Origin: Comamonadaceae bacterium
GTDB taxonomy: Bacteria > Pseudomonadota > Gammaproteobacteria > Burkholderiales > Burkholderiaceae_C
Assembly (NCBI GenBank): GCA_947476015.1
Contig: CANJOS010000005.1
Span: forward strand, 1 to 45,131
DNA length: 45,131 bases
Direction of reading: 5' to 3'
The notes below the pieces were generated by a model. It was not told the DNA's origin. It saw only the letters and a program-made list of their open reading frames with translations, and did no database searches. The translations under genes and the position numbers were made by a program. The first letter of the stretch is position 1. The number at the start of each line of letters is the position of its first letter. Shown in pieces: positions 37,147 through 45,131 of the stretch.

Positions 37147-38905
37147 TCCATCGCTTACCCAGGTAAGCCTCAATGACCAAGGGATTGCTGGTGACCATTT
37201 GAGGGTCTCCTTCAGCACAGACCACTCCGTGATTCAATACCAGCATGCGATCGGTCAACCTCACCATGGCATGCATGGTGTGTTCAATAATCACCACTGT
37301 GACGCCGCTTTGACGAATGGCCTCAATGACTTTCAAAACGTGTTCTGTTTCGTTTGTGCCGAGACCGGCCAGGATTTCATCAAGCAGCAAAATTTCAGGC
37401 TGCGGCGCCAAGGCTCTGGCCAATTCCATTAAACGCAACTCAACCGTGGTGAGAGACGATGCCAAACTGTTCAGGCGAGGACCCAGGCCAACGCGTTCGA
37501 CCGCCAAAGTGGCCATTTCACGCGACAGCTGATCATTTGCTTGCGCAAAGAATGTAGCAATGATGACGTTGTCCAAAACGGTCATTCGCGAAAAAGTTCG
37601 AACCACCTGAAACGTGCGGCCAACACCGGCACGACAGACCTCAAAGGGTTGACAGCCTGAAAGGGTTTGATCATTCATTGACCACTGACCTGTGAGCGGC
37701 GTCACAAATCCATTGAGGGTGTTGAACAAGGTTGTTTTTCCTGCGCCATTGGGGCCAATGATGCCCAGTATTTCGCCTTGATAAACATCAAAACTCACAT
37801 CGCGCAAGGCGTAAAGCCCGCCGTAACGAACGGTCACATCTTTCACCGACATGATTTGTCGGGGTGCTTGCTTCGTTGTCACATGGGTTCTGACAAAACT
37901 GCGCACATCCAAGGCCAGAGGTGCAGGTTCTTGTGAGATGGGTTTTTGCTTGAAGGATTGAAGCCATGGCCAGATGCCTTCAGGTGCCCGCAGCACCACC
38001 AAAATAATGGCCGCACCAAACACCACGCCTTGAATGCCAGGAAATTTATGGCCTAACTCTGCATGCAAAATTTCACCCAAGGGGATGAGCACAAAAGCAC
38101 CCAACACAGGGCCCGCAATGGTCCCAATACCCCCAAACAAAGTGACGATCAATGCTTGCGCTGAAGACAACATACCAAACACTGTGGGTGGCGTCACAAT
38201 GAGAAGCACCACGGCATACAAGCCTCCTGCCATGGCTGTGAATGCACCAGAAATAGCGATGGCTGCAAATTTCCAGGGCACTGGGTTAATGCCACATGCC
38301 ATGGCAGCAGCTTCATTTTGTTTAATGGCCAGCAAAGATAAACCAAAACGCGAGCGCGCAAGTTTCAAATTCACCAACAAGGCAGCGACCAACAGTGCTA
38401 AAGCAATGAGCACATAGATTCTTTGATCGGTAAATTGCATGTAGGCGATTGGGTTCTCGCGCATCATGGGCAAAGTCACCTCTTGAAATCCGAGCCATTC
38501 AAAGACATAAAGCAGTGCCAATGGAAAAGCCAACATGGCCAAAGCAAAGTAATGGCCGCGCAAACGGAAGGTAGGCCATCCAATGAGCACCCCACTTAAT
38601 GCGCCAGCAAAACCAGCAAAGACCAAACCAAACCACGGACTGATTCCAAAGAAGGTCATCAGCAAGGCGACTGAATAGGCACCCACACCAAAAAAGGCAG
38701 CATGACCAAAAGACATCAGGCCGGAATACCCTGAAAAAATATTCCATGCCACACCGACCAAAGCCCATATTGGCGCCAAAGTGAAGAGCAATTGATAGTA
38801 GCGGTCTTGCACCATCCACACCGCGCCGGCGTAAAGTACGGATGAACCCAAAATCCAAACCAAGGCGTTGGAAAGGGAAGAAGAAGTTTTAACGGGCAAC
38901 GACAT
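37127..38905 (-). CDS. Liv-type ABC transporter permease-ATPase fusion (LivM-LivG)
   Basis: N-terminal LivM (GYSGLMSFGHAAFFGVGAYSVALL) fused to LivG (GIIGPNGAGKTTLFNTLNGF, LLLDEILAGLGTNE). Confidence 0.92.
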   Translation of the reverse strand: MSLPVKTSSSLSNALVWILGSSVLYAGAVWMVQDRYYQLLFTLAPIWALVGVAWNIFSGYSGLMSFGHAAFFGVGAYSVALLMTFFGISPWFGLVFAGFAGALSGVLIGWPTFRLRGHYFALAMLAFPLALLYVFEWLGFQEVTLPMMRENPIAYMQFTDQRIYVLIALALLVAALLVNLKLARSRFGLSLLAIKQNEAAAMACGINPVPWKFAAIAISGAFTAMAGGLYAVVLLIVTPPTVFGMLSSAQALIVTLFGGIGTIAGPVLGAFVLIPLGEILHAELGHKFPGIQGVVFGAAIILVVLRAPEGIWPWLQSFKQKPISQEPAPLALDVRSFVRTHVTTKQAPRQIMSVKDVTVRYGGLYALRDVSFDVYQGEILGIIGPNGAGKTTLFNTLNGFVTPLTGQWSMNDQTLSGCQPFEVCRAGVGRTFQVVRTFSRMTVLDNVIIATFFAQANDQLSREMATLAVERVGLGPRLNSLASSLTTVELRLMELARALAPQPEILLLDEILAGLGTNETEHVLKVIEAIRQSGVTVVIIEHTMHAMVRLTDRMLVLNHGVVCAEGDPQMVTSNPLVIEAYLGKRWSARAQT

Positions 38906-38908
38906 GCA

Positions 38909-39907
38909 TCAGACCCTTTCCACACTGCGACCGAATAAACCCTGTGGACGGACCAACAAAATGACCAAGAAAACCACAAAAATTGCTGCGTTTTGAAGTT
39001 GATTGGGCAAGACAAGTGTTGAAACTTGCTGCACCAACCCAATGGTTAAGCCCCCTAGAAAAGCACCCGAAACGCTTCCCATGCCCCCCAACATCACGCC
39101 GGTGTACATGATGATGATGAACTCCACCCCAATGTAGGGTTGGAATGGGTAATAGGTTGCAATCAAACCACCTGCGATGGCCGTGATGGCAGAACCCAAC
39201 GCAAAAGCCAAGCGATGCGATTTGCCAACGTGAATGCCCACAAACGTTGCGGCCAGAGGATTATCTGCAGCTGCACGCATCATGGTGCCGACACGCGAAC
39301 GAGAAATAAAGAGAGAAACACCCACGGCCACAGCAACAGCCACTAAGGCCGCCACAGTTCGACCTTGATTCAAAAACAGCATCAAGCCTGATTCACCCAA
39401 GGGACCAATTTCCCAAGCTGTCGATGACAACGGAGTGCGCATGGTTTGAGGTGTCGAGCCAAACAACAACAAAGCGCCATTGGACAACATCAGGGACAAA
39501 CCCAAAGTGAGGGTCAGTTGGGGGTAGTGCCCTTCCCCTTCACTCTTGGCAACTCGCATTCCTGTGATATGCCGCAAAAGTAATTCGTAAATACCGATAC
39601 CCAGCACAAAAACAAATGCGCCTGACAGCAAAGCAGAAATGAAGGGGCCAATGTAGACCCCAAACAAAGCATTCAAGCCCAATTGAGTGAAACAAAAGAA
39701 CGCGGCATACATGCCCAGCATCAAGGATTCACCTTGTGCAAAATTAATCACACGCATCACGCTGAAAATCAAGGCCAAGCCAACGCACATCAGCCCATAA
39801 ATACATCCGACGATCGTGCCCGTGTAAACCGATTGCAAAATGTTTTCAAGCAACACCCAAGCGTCTGGCAGTTGAAGCGCTCCAAGCTGATTCATGAATG
39901 CGTTCAC
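38909..39907 (-). CDS. livH: Liv-type ABC transporter permease LivH
   Basis: GTIVGCIYGLMCVGLALIFSVMRVINFAQGESLMLG. Confidence 0.93.
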   Translation of the reverse strand: MNAFMNQLGALQLPDAWVLLENILQSVYTGTIVGCIYGLMCVGLALIFSVMRVINFAQGESLMLGMYAAFFCFTQLGLNALFGVYIGPFISALLSGAFVFVLGIGIYELLLRHITGMRVAKSEGEGHYPQLTLTLGLSLMLSNGALLLFGSTPQTMRTPLSSTAWEIGPLGESGLMLFLNQGRTVAALVAVAVAVGVSLFISRSRVGTMMRAAADNPLAATFVGIHVGKSHRLAFALGSAITAIAGGLIATYYPFQPYIGVEFIIIMYTGVMLGGMGSVSGAFLGGLTIGLVQQVSTLVLPNQLQNAAIFVVFLVILLVRPQGLFGRSVERV

Positions 39908-40734
39908 GCGGCAATCCGATGAATCATGCGGTTTCGAACACCGTCCAAACCTTCTGCGGGTCGAGACTTTAATGGACGGGCTGAAGTTTGATCGTAATTG
40001 CCCAGTTGCCGTTCAATTTGCGCAGCACAAGACCGAGTGCAATCCAGTAGCTTGCGCTCGTGGGACTTGGTGGCTCGTTTTTGCAACACAGACACATGAA
40101 GTGCGGCCGTCAAGCCGCCAGCACCGTCATAGATCGGCACCGAGTAACCGAAAATGCCCTCGACAGACTCACCATCGCTCTTGGCATAGCCTTGCGAACG
40201 AATGCGTTCAAATTCCAGTTCAAGATCTTTGGTGTTGGCAATGCTCTTGGGGGTGATTCTCACCAACTTAGACATCAAAGCATGTGCGCCCAACTTGGCA
40301 TCGAGGGCGGCAAACAATTTACCGGTGGCCGTGCAGTGAAGAAAAAGCGATTCGCCCAAGCGGATGTCCAATGAAATTCTTTGTGTGCCTAGACAACGGT
40401 CAGCATAAATGACGCGATTGCCAATTTTGATAGCCAAGTAAACATCGTCACCAATTTCTTTGACCAGATCTTGTAAATAGCGTCTGGCAACGGTTCGGAT
40501 GTCCAATGATTGGAGCGTTCTCAAAGCCAAGGCCACTGCGCGCGGTCCGACCGAATAACGCAGATCTTCACTGACTGTTGCAAGTTCTGCATCAATCATG
40601 GCCTGCAGCATGTTGTGAACACTGCTGACAGGCAAATTCAACTCCGATTTGATCTCAGTCAATCGAAGGCCCTCCTTGTGCTGAACAAGCAGGTTAATGA
40701 CGTCAAAGATACGGATGTAGCGATCTGGATTCAT
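39904..40734 (-). CDS. IclR family transcriptional regulator
   Basis: HTH LTEIKSELNLPVSSVHNMLQAMIDAELAT plus IclR effector domain (LHCTATGKLFAALDAKLG, EGIFGYSVPIYDGAGGLTAALHVS). Confidence 0.92.
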   Translation of the reverse strand: MNPDRYIRIFDVINLLVQHKEGLRLTEIKSELNLPVSSVHNMLQAMIDAELATVSEDLRYSVGPRAVALALRTLQSLDIRTVARRYLQDLVKEIGDDVYLAIKIGNRVIYADRCLGTQRISLDIRLGESLFLHCTATGKLFAALDAKLGAHALMSKLVRITPKSIANTKDLELEFERIRSQGYAKSDGESVEGIFGYSVPIYDGAGGLTAALHVSVLQKRATKSHERKLLDCTRSCAAQIERQLGNYDQTSARPLKSRPAEGLDGVRNRMIHRIAA

Positions 40735-40756
40735 AATTCATTCACCTCATGCCTGT

Positions 40757-42385
40757 TTAAGCTGTGACCAATTTGGCGAGCATCATTTTTTGCAACTTGC
40801 CTGTGCTGGTCAATGGCAAATCTTGTTCATTCACCCATTGAAACTTGGCGGGTACTTTGTAAGCCGCTAACTCCTTCTTGCAAAAAGCCTTGAGCGCCTC
40901 ATGGGACACAGTTTGCCCCTCTTTGGCCACCAGCAGCGCCACCAAAATTTCGTCCAAATGAGGATCAGGCATGCCGATCACGTAAGCAGACTTCAATGCA
41001 GGGTGACGCATCAAAACCTCTTCGACCTCGATGGGTGCAATGTTGATCCCCCCACTCTTGACCATCTCTTTCAAGCGACCTTTGTAATAAAGCCTTCCTT
41101 CATTGTCCAACATACCGAGGTCACCCGTGCAGAAGTAACCCTCTGAATCGTAAGAAGCTTGAGTTTTCTCTGGCTCTTTGAAATAGGATTTGAAAAGGGG
41201 CCCTTTGATCCGAATTTCGCCCACGGATTCGACAGGCAAAGCTTGTCCGGTTTCGATGTCACAAATTAGAGCCGTCACACCTGGCAAGGGCTGGCCTACA
41301 CATTGAACACGGATTTCCAAGGGTTCGCGATGGTCTATCACGGCGCAGTTGCCATAGGTTTCACTCAAACCATAAATATTGCAAATGTCATGAACGCCCA
41401 AGGTCACCGCCATCTGAATTTGCTCAGGTGTGCCAATCATGGCACCCGTGCGCAGACTGGAAAGGTTGCGGGATTTTCGACTGGGATGCTCCAACAAGGC
41501 TTGAACCATGTTGGGCGTACCGTAGATGACTGAACATTTTTCGCTTTCGATCAAGCTCAAGGCTTCATCAGCATCAAAATGTTCCTGCAACACAATGCAG
41601 GCACCATGAGACAACAAATTAGGCATGGCATTCACGCAGCCAAAGCTCCAAAATAAGGACACAGCCAGCCACAGTCGATCTGAGGAAGTGATGCCAAGAC
41701 GCTCGCCAATATTCCAAGAATTCTCAATCCAGTTGCCTTGCTGCAACAAGATACCTTTGGGTGCCGCAGTAGAGCCAGAGGTGTAGAGTAAAACGGCCAC
41801 ATCCTCTGGCTGATTGAGCAAGACTGCTTTGTCAATGACGGTGTCTTCAACAGCCTTACCCAAGGTCAGCAGCGAATCCCACTCAAGGCCGGAATCAGTA
41901 TCAAGCACCGCCGCACCGGACTCCACCACCCAGACAATTTTCTTCAGATGAGGCAGCCGCTGGGCATAAGGCCGCATCTGCCCCAGCATCTCTTGATAAT
42001 CATTTCTGCGAAACTGAGTGACCGCGACCAAATACTTCACTTCCGCGTGCGATAAGGCATATTCCATTTCACGCGGTGTCGACCAGGTGTTGAGACATAC
42101 GGCCGTTGCACCCAAGGATTGCAACGCCAAAAATGAAATGACCCAATGGGCTTTGTTGCCCATCAAGATGGCCACGTGATCTTGAGCTTTTACACCCAAC
42201 GCGTGAAAACCTTTAGCCGCCTCAAGGACCGCCGCATTCAGTTGCGCGTAGGAATAGCGCTGACCGGCGGCTACCAAGGCAGGCTTGTCAGCAAATTGAT
42301 GCGACTGCTCGCGAAGCAGCGCGCCTATGGTGCGACTTTGAGGACGAACGTTTTTCACAAAATCTCTCTTAACTGTCGAAACCAA
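40757..42385 (-). CDS. Acyl-CoA synthetase (AMP-binding, class I adenylate-forming)
   Basis: VAVLLYTSGSTAAPKGILL, IYGLSETYGNCAVI, GYFCTGDLGMLDNEGRLYYKGRLKEMVKSGGINIAPIEVE, LTSTGKLQK. Confidence 0.94.
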   Translation of the reverse strand: MVSTVKRDFVKNVRPQSRTIGALLREQSHQFADKPALVAAGQRYSYAQLNAAVLEAAKGFHALGVKAQDHVAILMGNKAHWVISFLALQSLGATAVCLNTWSTPREMEYALSHAEVKYLVAVTQFRRNDYQEMLGQMRPYAQRLPHLKKIVWVVESGAAVLDTDSGLEWDSLLTLGKAVEDTVIDKAVLLNQPEDVAVLLYTSGSTAAPKGILLQQGNWIENSWNIGERLGITSSDRLWLAVSLFWSFGCVNAMPNLLSHGACIVLQEHFDADEALSLIESEKCSVIYGTPNMVQALLEHPSRKSRNLSSLRTGAMIGTPEQIQMAVTLGVHDICNIYGLSETYGNCAVIDHREPLEIRVQCVGQPLPGVTALICDIETGQALPVESVGEIRIKGPLFKSYFKEPEKTQASYDSEGYFCTGDLGMLDNEGRLYYKGRLKEMVKSGGINIAPIEVEEVLMRHPALKSAYVIGMPDPHLDEILVALLVAKEGQTVSHEALKAFCKKELAAYKVPAKFQWVNEQDLPLTSTGKLQKMMLAKLVTA

Positions 42386-42386
42386 T

Positions 42387-43457
42387 TTACAACAGGGGCA
42401 CTACTTTTTCAGCCATGAGAATCATGGAATTTCGAGCAAGAACAGGATCCTTCCAATCAACGCCCGCATACATCAGCGTTCCAAAATCGCCTGTGACTTC
42501 TTTGAAGGCGTGGACTTTGTCGGCCACTTGCGCAGGGGTGCCATAAATCATGAGCGTATTCATCACATCTTCCAATGTGACGCTCTCATCGGGCTGCTTG
42601 GGATCGTTTTTGAACACGCCCAATGCGCCGCGGCGTTTCAGTTTTGAGAACAAGGTTCGGTAGTAATAGTAGTACGGCCCATCGCTGCCCAGTGCATAAG
42701 CTTTGGCCGTGGCTTCATCTTCCGCTACGAAGACAGTTTTGGCAACACGCCAATCTTGAACCTTCGGCATCCGCTGAATACGCTCGCAACCTTCTACGAA
42801 TTTAACCCAGTGCGATGCAACCCACTTGGGATACAAGAAGTTGGCCGACAAAGGATCCCAGCCACGGGCGGCTGCTTCAGTGATGCCTGGAGAGAAAGGC
42901 GCAACAGCCGTCACCACAATGGGAGGATGCGGACGCTGCAAGGGCCCAGGAATGGTTCCCATGCCCGTTTCCGGAATATGAGTGCGCTCAGTACTGACGT
43001 TCCAGAACTGCCCTTTCAGGTTGTAGGGCGGCTTGCTGGCCCAAATGTCCAGCACCATGTTGATGCACTCCAAGAACATGGCAGGGCGTGCCATGTCCAT
43101 GTTGCCAAAGGCCTCTGCATCGGAGGGCAAGGCGCCAGGACTGATGCCCAAAATAAAGCGACCCCCCAACAGGTGATCCAGCATGGCAATTTGACTCGCT
43201 ATCTCAACGGGGTGATGGTTCGGCATGTTCAGCGTCCCGGTGCCCAATCGGATGTTTTTGGTGGCATCCGCCAAAGTGGCGATGAAGAGTGCAGAAGAAG
43301 TGATGTTTTCTTCAGGGTCAGTAGAGTGTTCACCCACAAAGGCCTCTACAAAACCCAATTGATCCGCCAAAATAAACGCTTGGCGATCTTGCTGCAATGA
43401 CAACTGCCAATCTTTCCCAATGGGATGCATGGGCATGGTAAAAAATCCGAGTTTCAT
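42387..43457 (-). CDS. LLM class flavin-dependent monooxygenase, limonene monooxygenase/alkanal monooxygenase-like
   Basis: MKLGFFTMPMHPIGKDWQLSLQQDRQAFILADQLGFVEAFVGEH, IRLGTGTLNMPNHHPVEIASQIAMLDHLLGGRFILGISPG; ATG at 43457 preferred. Confidence 0.9.
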   Translation of the reverse strand: MKLGFFTMPMHPIGKDWQLSLQQDRQAFILADQLGFVEAFVGEHSTDPEENITSSALFIATLADATKNIRLGTGTLNMPNHHPVEIASQIAMLDHLLGGRFILGISPGALPSDAEAFGNMDMARPAMFLECINMVLDIWASKPPYNLKGQFWNVSTERTHIPETGMGTIPGPLQRPHPPIVVTAVAPFSPGITEAAARGWDPLSANFLYPKWVASHWVKFVEGCERIQRMPKVQDWRVAKTVFVAEDEATAKAYALGSDGPYYYYYRTLFSKLKRRGALGVFKNDPKQPDESVTLEDVMNTLMIYGTPAQVADKVHAFKEVTGDFGTLMYAGVDWKDPVLARNSMILMAEKVVPLL

Positions 43458-43498
43458 AGTGTTTCCTTTTGAACTGCATTGGAAATGAGGAAGAGAGC

Positions 43499-45100
43499 TT
43501 AAGAGGTGCTCAGTTTGAAACCTTGATAGCCCTGATCCGCGATGTTTTGACATTCCTTGCGGTACAAACCTATCTTGGCAACATACGGCATGAACACCCG
43601 CGGCTTACCCGGAATGTTGGCGCCCAAAAACCATGAGTTGGCCAAAGGCAAGAGTGTTTTATTGGCGGCCTGGTTGACATGCTCAACCCAGTTATTTTCA
43701 GCGTCTTTGCTGGCTTCCATGCAATTGAAACCCTGCGCCTTCAAATACTGCAAGGCATCACAAATCCACGCCACGTGATGCTCAATACCGACAATCATAT
43801 TGACCAAAACAGAAGGGCTGCCTGCGCCCGTGATGAAGAACAAATTGGGAAAAGCTTGCGTCATCAATCCCAAATAGGTTCTAGGACCTTGCGCCCATTT
43901 TTCTTTCAGCGTTTGACCTTGAAGTCCTTGAATGTCAATGTTCAAAACTGCTCCGGTTAAAGCGTCATAGCCAGTGGCACACACCAAGAGATCGATTTCA
44001 TGAGCCTTCTGCGTTGTCACCACCGCATTACCGCTCAGTTCACGGACAGGCGTTTTTTTCAGGTCAACCAACTCGACGTTGTCTCGATTGAAAGTTTCGA
44101 AATACCCTGTATCAACGCAAATGCGTTTGGTTCCCAAGGGATGGTCCGTGGGGCACAGTGAATCAGCCACAACAGGGTTTTTTACAATCTGACGAATTTT
44201 ATGGCGCACAAAATCAGAAATGGTGTCGTTCGCGGCCTTGTCAATCATCAAGTCGTTGAAGGCATGGACAAAATTCACACCACCTTTTTGCCATCGCCTT
44301 TCATACTCTGCCACGCGCTCTGCAGTGGGGGTTGCAAGTGCCGACTTCGCACTGAATTCATAAAGAGTGCCCACTTCTTTGGCACGGGCACGGTGGTCTG
44401 CGTAGTTGCTTTTCCAAGCCACCTGGGCTTCGTCTTCCAAGGGCCCATTGTGCGCAGGAATGACAAAATTAGCAGTTCTTTGAAAAACGCTGACTTTTTT
44501 GGCTTGACGTGCAATCACAGGAATGGCTTGAATGCCAGAAGAGCCCGTTCCAATCACGCCGACACGCTTGCCTCGCAGATCAACACCTTCGCGAGGCCAT
44601 GCGCCGGTGTGATAGATGGGGCCTTCAAAATTTTCAATGCCAGGCAAGTCGGGCAAACGAGGCACTGACAAAGCTCCCGTTGCCATCACACAGTATTGCG
44701 AACGGAAAGTCAAACCACTGTCAGTTTGCAAACACCACTCAGACAGACGATCGTTAAAGATGGCAGACAAAACCCTTGTGTTGAAAGTGATCTCGCGACG
44801 GAGATCAAAACGACTGGCCACGTGTTCGATATAGCGCAGAATTTCAGGTTGGGCGGCATACTTCTCTGTCCAATTCCAACTTTGCTCTAAGTCAGAACAG
44901 AACGAATAGGAGTACTGCAAACTTTCAACATCGCAACGTGCGCCAGGGTATCGATTCCAGTACCACACACCGCCGACGTCACTTGCTGCCTCAATCACTC
45001 TGGCAGAAAATCCCAAGCCCCTGAGTTGATGCAACATGTGCAAGCCCGCAAAGCCTGCACCCACAATGACAACATCAGATCGTATTTCTTGCGACATCAA
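43499..45100 (-). CDS. Type I Baeyer-Villiger monooxygenase
   Basis: VVIVGAGFAGLHMLHQLRGLGFSARVIEAASDVGGVWYWNRYPGARCDVES; BVMO fingerprint FEGPIYHTGAWP (FxGxxxHxxxWP); second Rossmann GVIGTGSSGIQ. Confidence 0.93.
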   Translation of the reverse strand: MMSQEIRSDVVIVGAGFAGLHMLHQLRGLGFSARVIEAASDVGGVWYWNRYPGARCDVESLQYSYSFCSDLEQSWNWTEKYAAQPEILRYIEHVASRFDLRREITFNTRVLSAIFNDRLSEWCLQTDSGLTFRSQYCVMATGALSVPRLPDLPGIENFEGPIYHTGAWPREGVDLRGKRVGVIGTGSSGIQAIPVIARQAKKVSVFQRTANFVIPAHNGPLEDEAQVAWKSNYADHRARAKEVGTLYEFSAKSALATPTAERVAEYERRWQKGGVNFVHAFNDLMIDKAANDTISDFVRHKIRQIVKNPVVADSLCPTDHPLGTKRICVDTGYFETFNRDNVELVDLKKTPVRELSGNAVVTTQKAHEIDLLVCATGYDALTGAVLNIDIQGLQGQTLKEKWAQGPRTYLGLMTQAFPNLFFITGAGSPSVLVNMIVGIEHHVAWICDALQYLKAQGFNCMEASKDAENNWVEHVNQAANKTLLPLANSWFLGANIPGKPRVFMPYVAKIGLYRKECQNIADQGYQGFKLSTS

Positions 45101-45131
45101 AATGACCAGGCGATGAAATGCTCAATGCTCA

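Noticed and set aside
42756-43400. 214-aa plus-strand ORF
   Set aside because: Antisense to the LLM monooxygenase; low-plausibility composition.
1-45131. CRISPR arrays, tRNA/rRNA genes, IS elements or prophage genes
   Set aside because: Looked for repeat-spacer periodicity, transposase or phage proteins and terminal inverted repeats; none recognised.

Overview
This 45 kb window looks like a betaproteobacterial (Comamonadaceae-like, judged from protein style only) catabolic region, mostly encoded on the minus strand. Left flank: 3' part of a two-subunit NAD+-dependent formate dehydrogenase (alpha runs off the left edge; beta is a NuoE-NuoF fusion), a nitronate monooxygenase-like protein, a YghU-type GST, a sterol desaturase-like protein, a glutaredoxin, an HMA metal-binding protein, a DamX-like SPOR protein and a recognisable RquA (rhodoquinone biosynthesis). 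From about 10 kb onward: two class A flavin monooxygenase/Bug-receptor modules with a ThDP enzyme; a ~11 kb minus-strand cluster (29.0->18.1 kb) with a cupin dioxygenase, LLM monooxygenase, a flavin reductase fused to an IclR-type effector domain, cyclase, CoA-transferase, acyl-CoA dehydrogenase, FMO, a Cys-less thiolase-like protein plus DUF35 partner, TetR, bicupin and a Cys-rich orphan; and a second ~15 kb minus-strand cluster (45.1->30.4 kb) with a type I BVMO, LLM monooxygenase, acyl-CoA synthetase, IclR, a Liv-type ABC transporter, Bug receptors, SMP-30 lactonase, aldo/keto reductase and alpha/beta hydrolase. The most interesting items are the ligand-domain-fused flavin reductase, the DUF35/Cys-less thiolase pair, tandem 14-bp operators spaced exactly 21 bp in the divergent promoter at 29.13 kb, and RquA. 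No tRNA, rRNA, CRISPR array or transposon was seen. All product calls come from reading the translations; no database search was possible.
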